Source: Caryophanales bacterium UBA5632
GTDB taxonomy: Bacteria; Bacillota_I; Bacilli_A; Izemoplasmatales; Hujiaoplasmataceae
Direction: 5' to 3'
DNA length: 5,067 nucleotides
Assembly: GCA_002421405.1 (NCBI GenBank)
Contig: DIJY01000009.1
Coordinates: 1-5,067, forward strand
Shown here in pieces: positions 4,498 through 5,067 of this stretch (within the stretch, counting starts at the first letter, position 1; the number at the start of each line of letters is the position of its first letter). The notes beneath the pieces were generated by a model, which saw nothing but the letters and a program-made list of their open reading frames with translations, was not told the origin of the DNA and did not search any database. Position numbers and translations under genes: made by a program.

Positions 4498-5067
4498 ATG
4501 GAAAATAACTGCGATCATGATTGCGAACATTGCATTGAAGACTGTGAAGAAAGAGAAACACCGAATAAAATTCAAAAATTAAAACCAAATGAAGCGAGCA
4601 ACATTAAGAAAATAATTGGGATCGTCAGTGGTAAAGGCGGCGTTGGAAAATCATTTGTGACGGCTCTATTAGCGAGCCATATGACCGATCAAGGCTTTAA
4701 AATTGGCATTATGGATGCGGACATGACCGGCCCTTCGATACCAAAGATGTTTGGAATTCATCGAAAAGCAAAAGATTGTGATTTTGGAATATTGCCTGAA
4801 AGAAGTGCGAAAGGCATCGATATCATCTCGATTAACCTCTTAATTCCAGATGAAACCGATCCTGTTGTCTGGAGAGGACCGCTATTATCAAGTGCAGTAT
4901 CACAATTTTTTACCGAAGTTGTCTGGAAAGACATTGATTATTTATTTGTTGATATGCCACCCGGAACAGCAGATGTTTCATTGACTGTTTTTCAATCATT
5001 ACCGATTGATGGCATTATTGTTGTAACGTCACCGCAAGAATTGGTTTCGATGATTGTTGGAAAATCT
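4498..5067 (+). CDS. Mrp/NBP35-family P-loop ATPase, iron-sulfur carrier type (3' end outside window)
   Basis: The frame is open from ATG 4498 to the window edge, giving the first 190 residues; the usual family length is about 270-370. The N-terminus holds Cys-5, -9, -12 and -16 (C-x3-C-x2-C-x3-C) with interspersed His and acidic residues, a likely metal or iron-sulfur site. The ATPase core follows: deviant Walker A GKGGVGKS (45-52) with the signature Lys-46, the A-prime/switch I region MDADMTGPSIPKMFG (72-86), the VWRGPLLSSAVSQF block (124-137), and Walker B/switch II LFVDMPPGTADV (149-160). WRGP and DMPPGT are diagnostic of Mrp/ApbC/NBP35 proteins, which bind and transfer Fe-S clusters with ATP hydrolysis. 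The C-terminal CxxC cluster site would lie beyond the window. The ribosome binding site AAAGGAG (4487-4493) overlaps the stop of the MBL gene, with a 9-nt gap, so it is cotranscribed. The family is certain; the client protein is unknown. Confidence 0.93.
   Translation, partial: MENNCDHDCEHCIEDCEERETPNKIQKLKPNEASNIKKIIGIVSGKGGVGKSFVTALLASHMTDQGFKIGIMDADMTGPSIPKMFGIHRKAKDCDFGILPERSAKGIDIISINLLIPDETDPVVWRGPLLSSAVSQFFTEVVWKDIDYLFVDMPPGTADVSLTVFQSLPIDGIIVVTSPQELVSMIVGKS

Overview
The window comes from an AT-rich bacterium with strong AGGAGG-type ribosome binding sites, consensus sigma-A-like promoter elements and the standard genetic code (UGG for Trp, UGA used as a stop). This fits a low-GC Bacillota or Acholeplasma/Izemoplasma-like lineage. 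The gene set on the right (DUF5320, DUF134, COG1237-type metallo-beta-lactamase fold protein, Mrp/NBP35 ATPase) is typical of strict anaerobes. The lineage is inferred from style and gene content only.

Left part (1-1680), minus strand: an HD-domain phosphohydrolase of the YpgQ type (28-675), whose intrinsic terminator overlaps its own stop codon. Next is an AT-rich 351-nt gap with a strong symmetric terminator hairpin (922-955). Then comes an exported DUF2202 ferritin-like protein (1027-1680). A roughly 95-nt divergent intergenic region separates it from the plus-strand genes.

Middle (1776-2859), plus strand: a DUF2087 protein and a class I SAM-dependent methyltransferase overlap by 26 nt and probably form a translationally coupled pair.

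Right part (2950-5067), plus strand: a compact operon starts at a near-consensus promoter (TTGACA, 16-bp spacer, TATAAT). The promoter is bracketed by two identical 12-bp perfect palindromes, TGACATATGTCA, one over the -35 box and one at the expected transcription start. The operon encodes a small Gly-rich DUF5320 protein, a DUF134 helix-turn-helix protein with a Cys/His-rich tail, a COG1237 MBL-fold hydrolase and an Mrp/NBP35-type P-loop ATPase that runs off the window edge. Intergenic gaps are 21, 4 and 9 nt. The gene set resembles the anaerobe-specific 'orange protein' (ORP)-like loci, in which DUF134 proteins and Mrp/MinD-type ATPases accompany NifX-like metal-cluster proteins. A role in metal-cluster assembly or redox homeostasis, controlled through the paired palindromes (possibly by the DUF134 protein itself), is an inference.

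No tRNA, rRNA, CRISPR array, insertion sequence or phage signature was seen.
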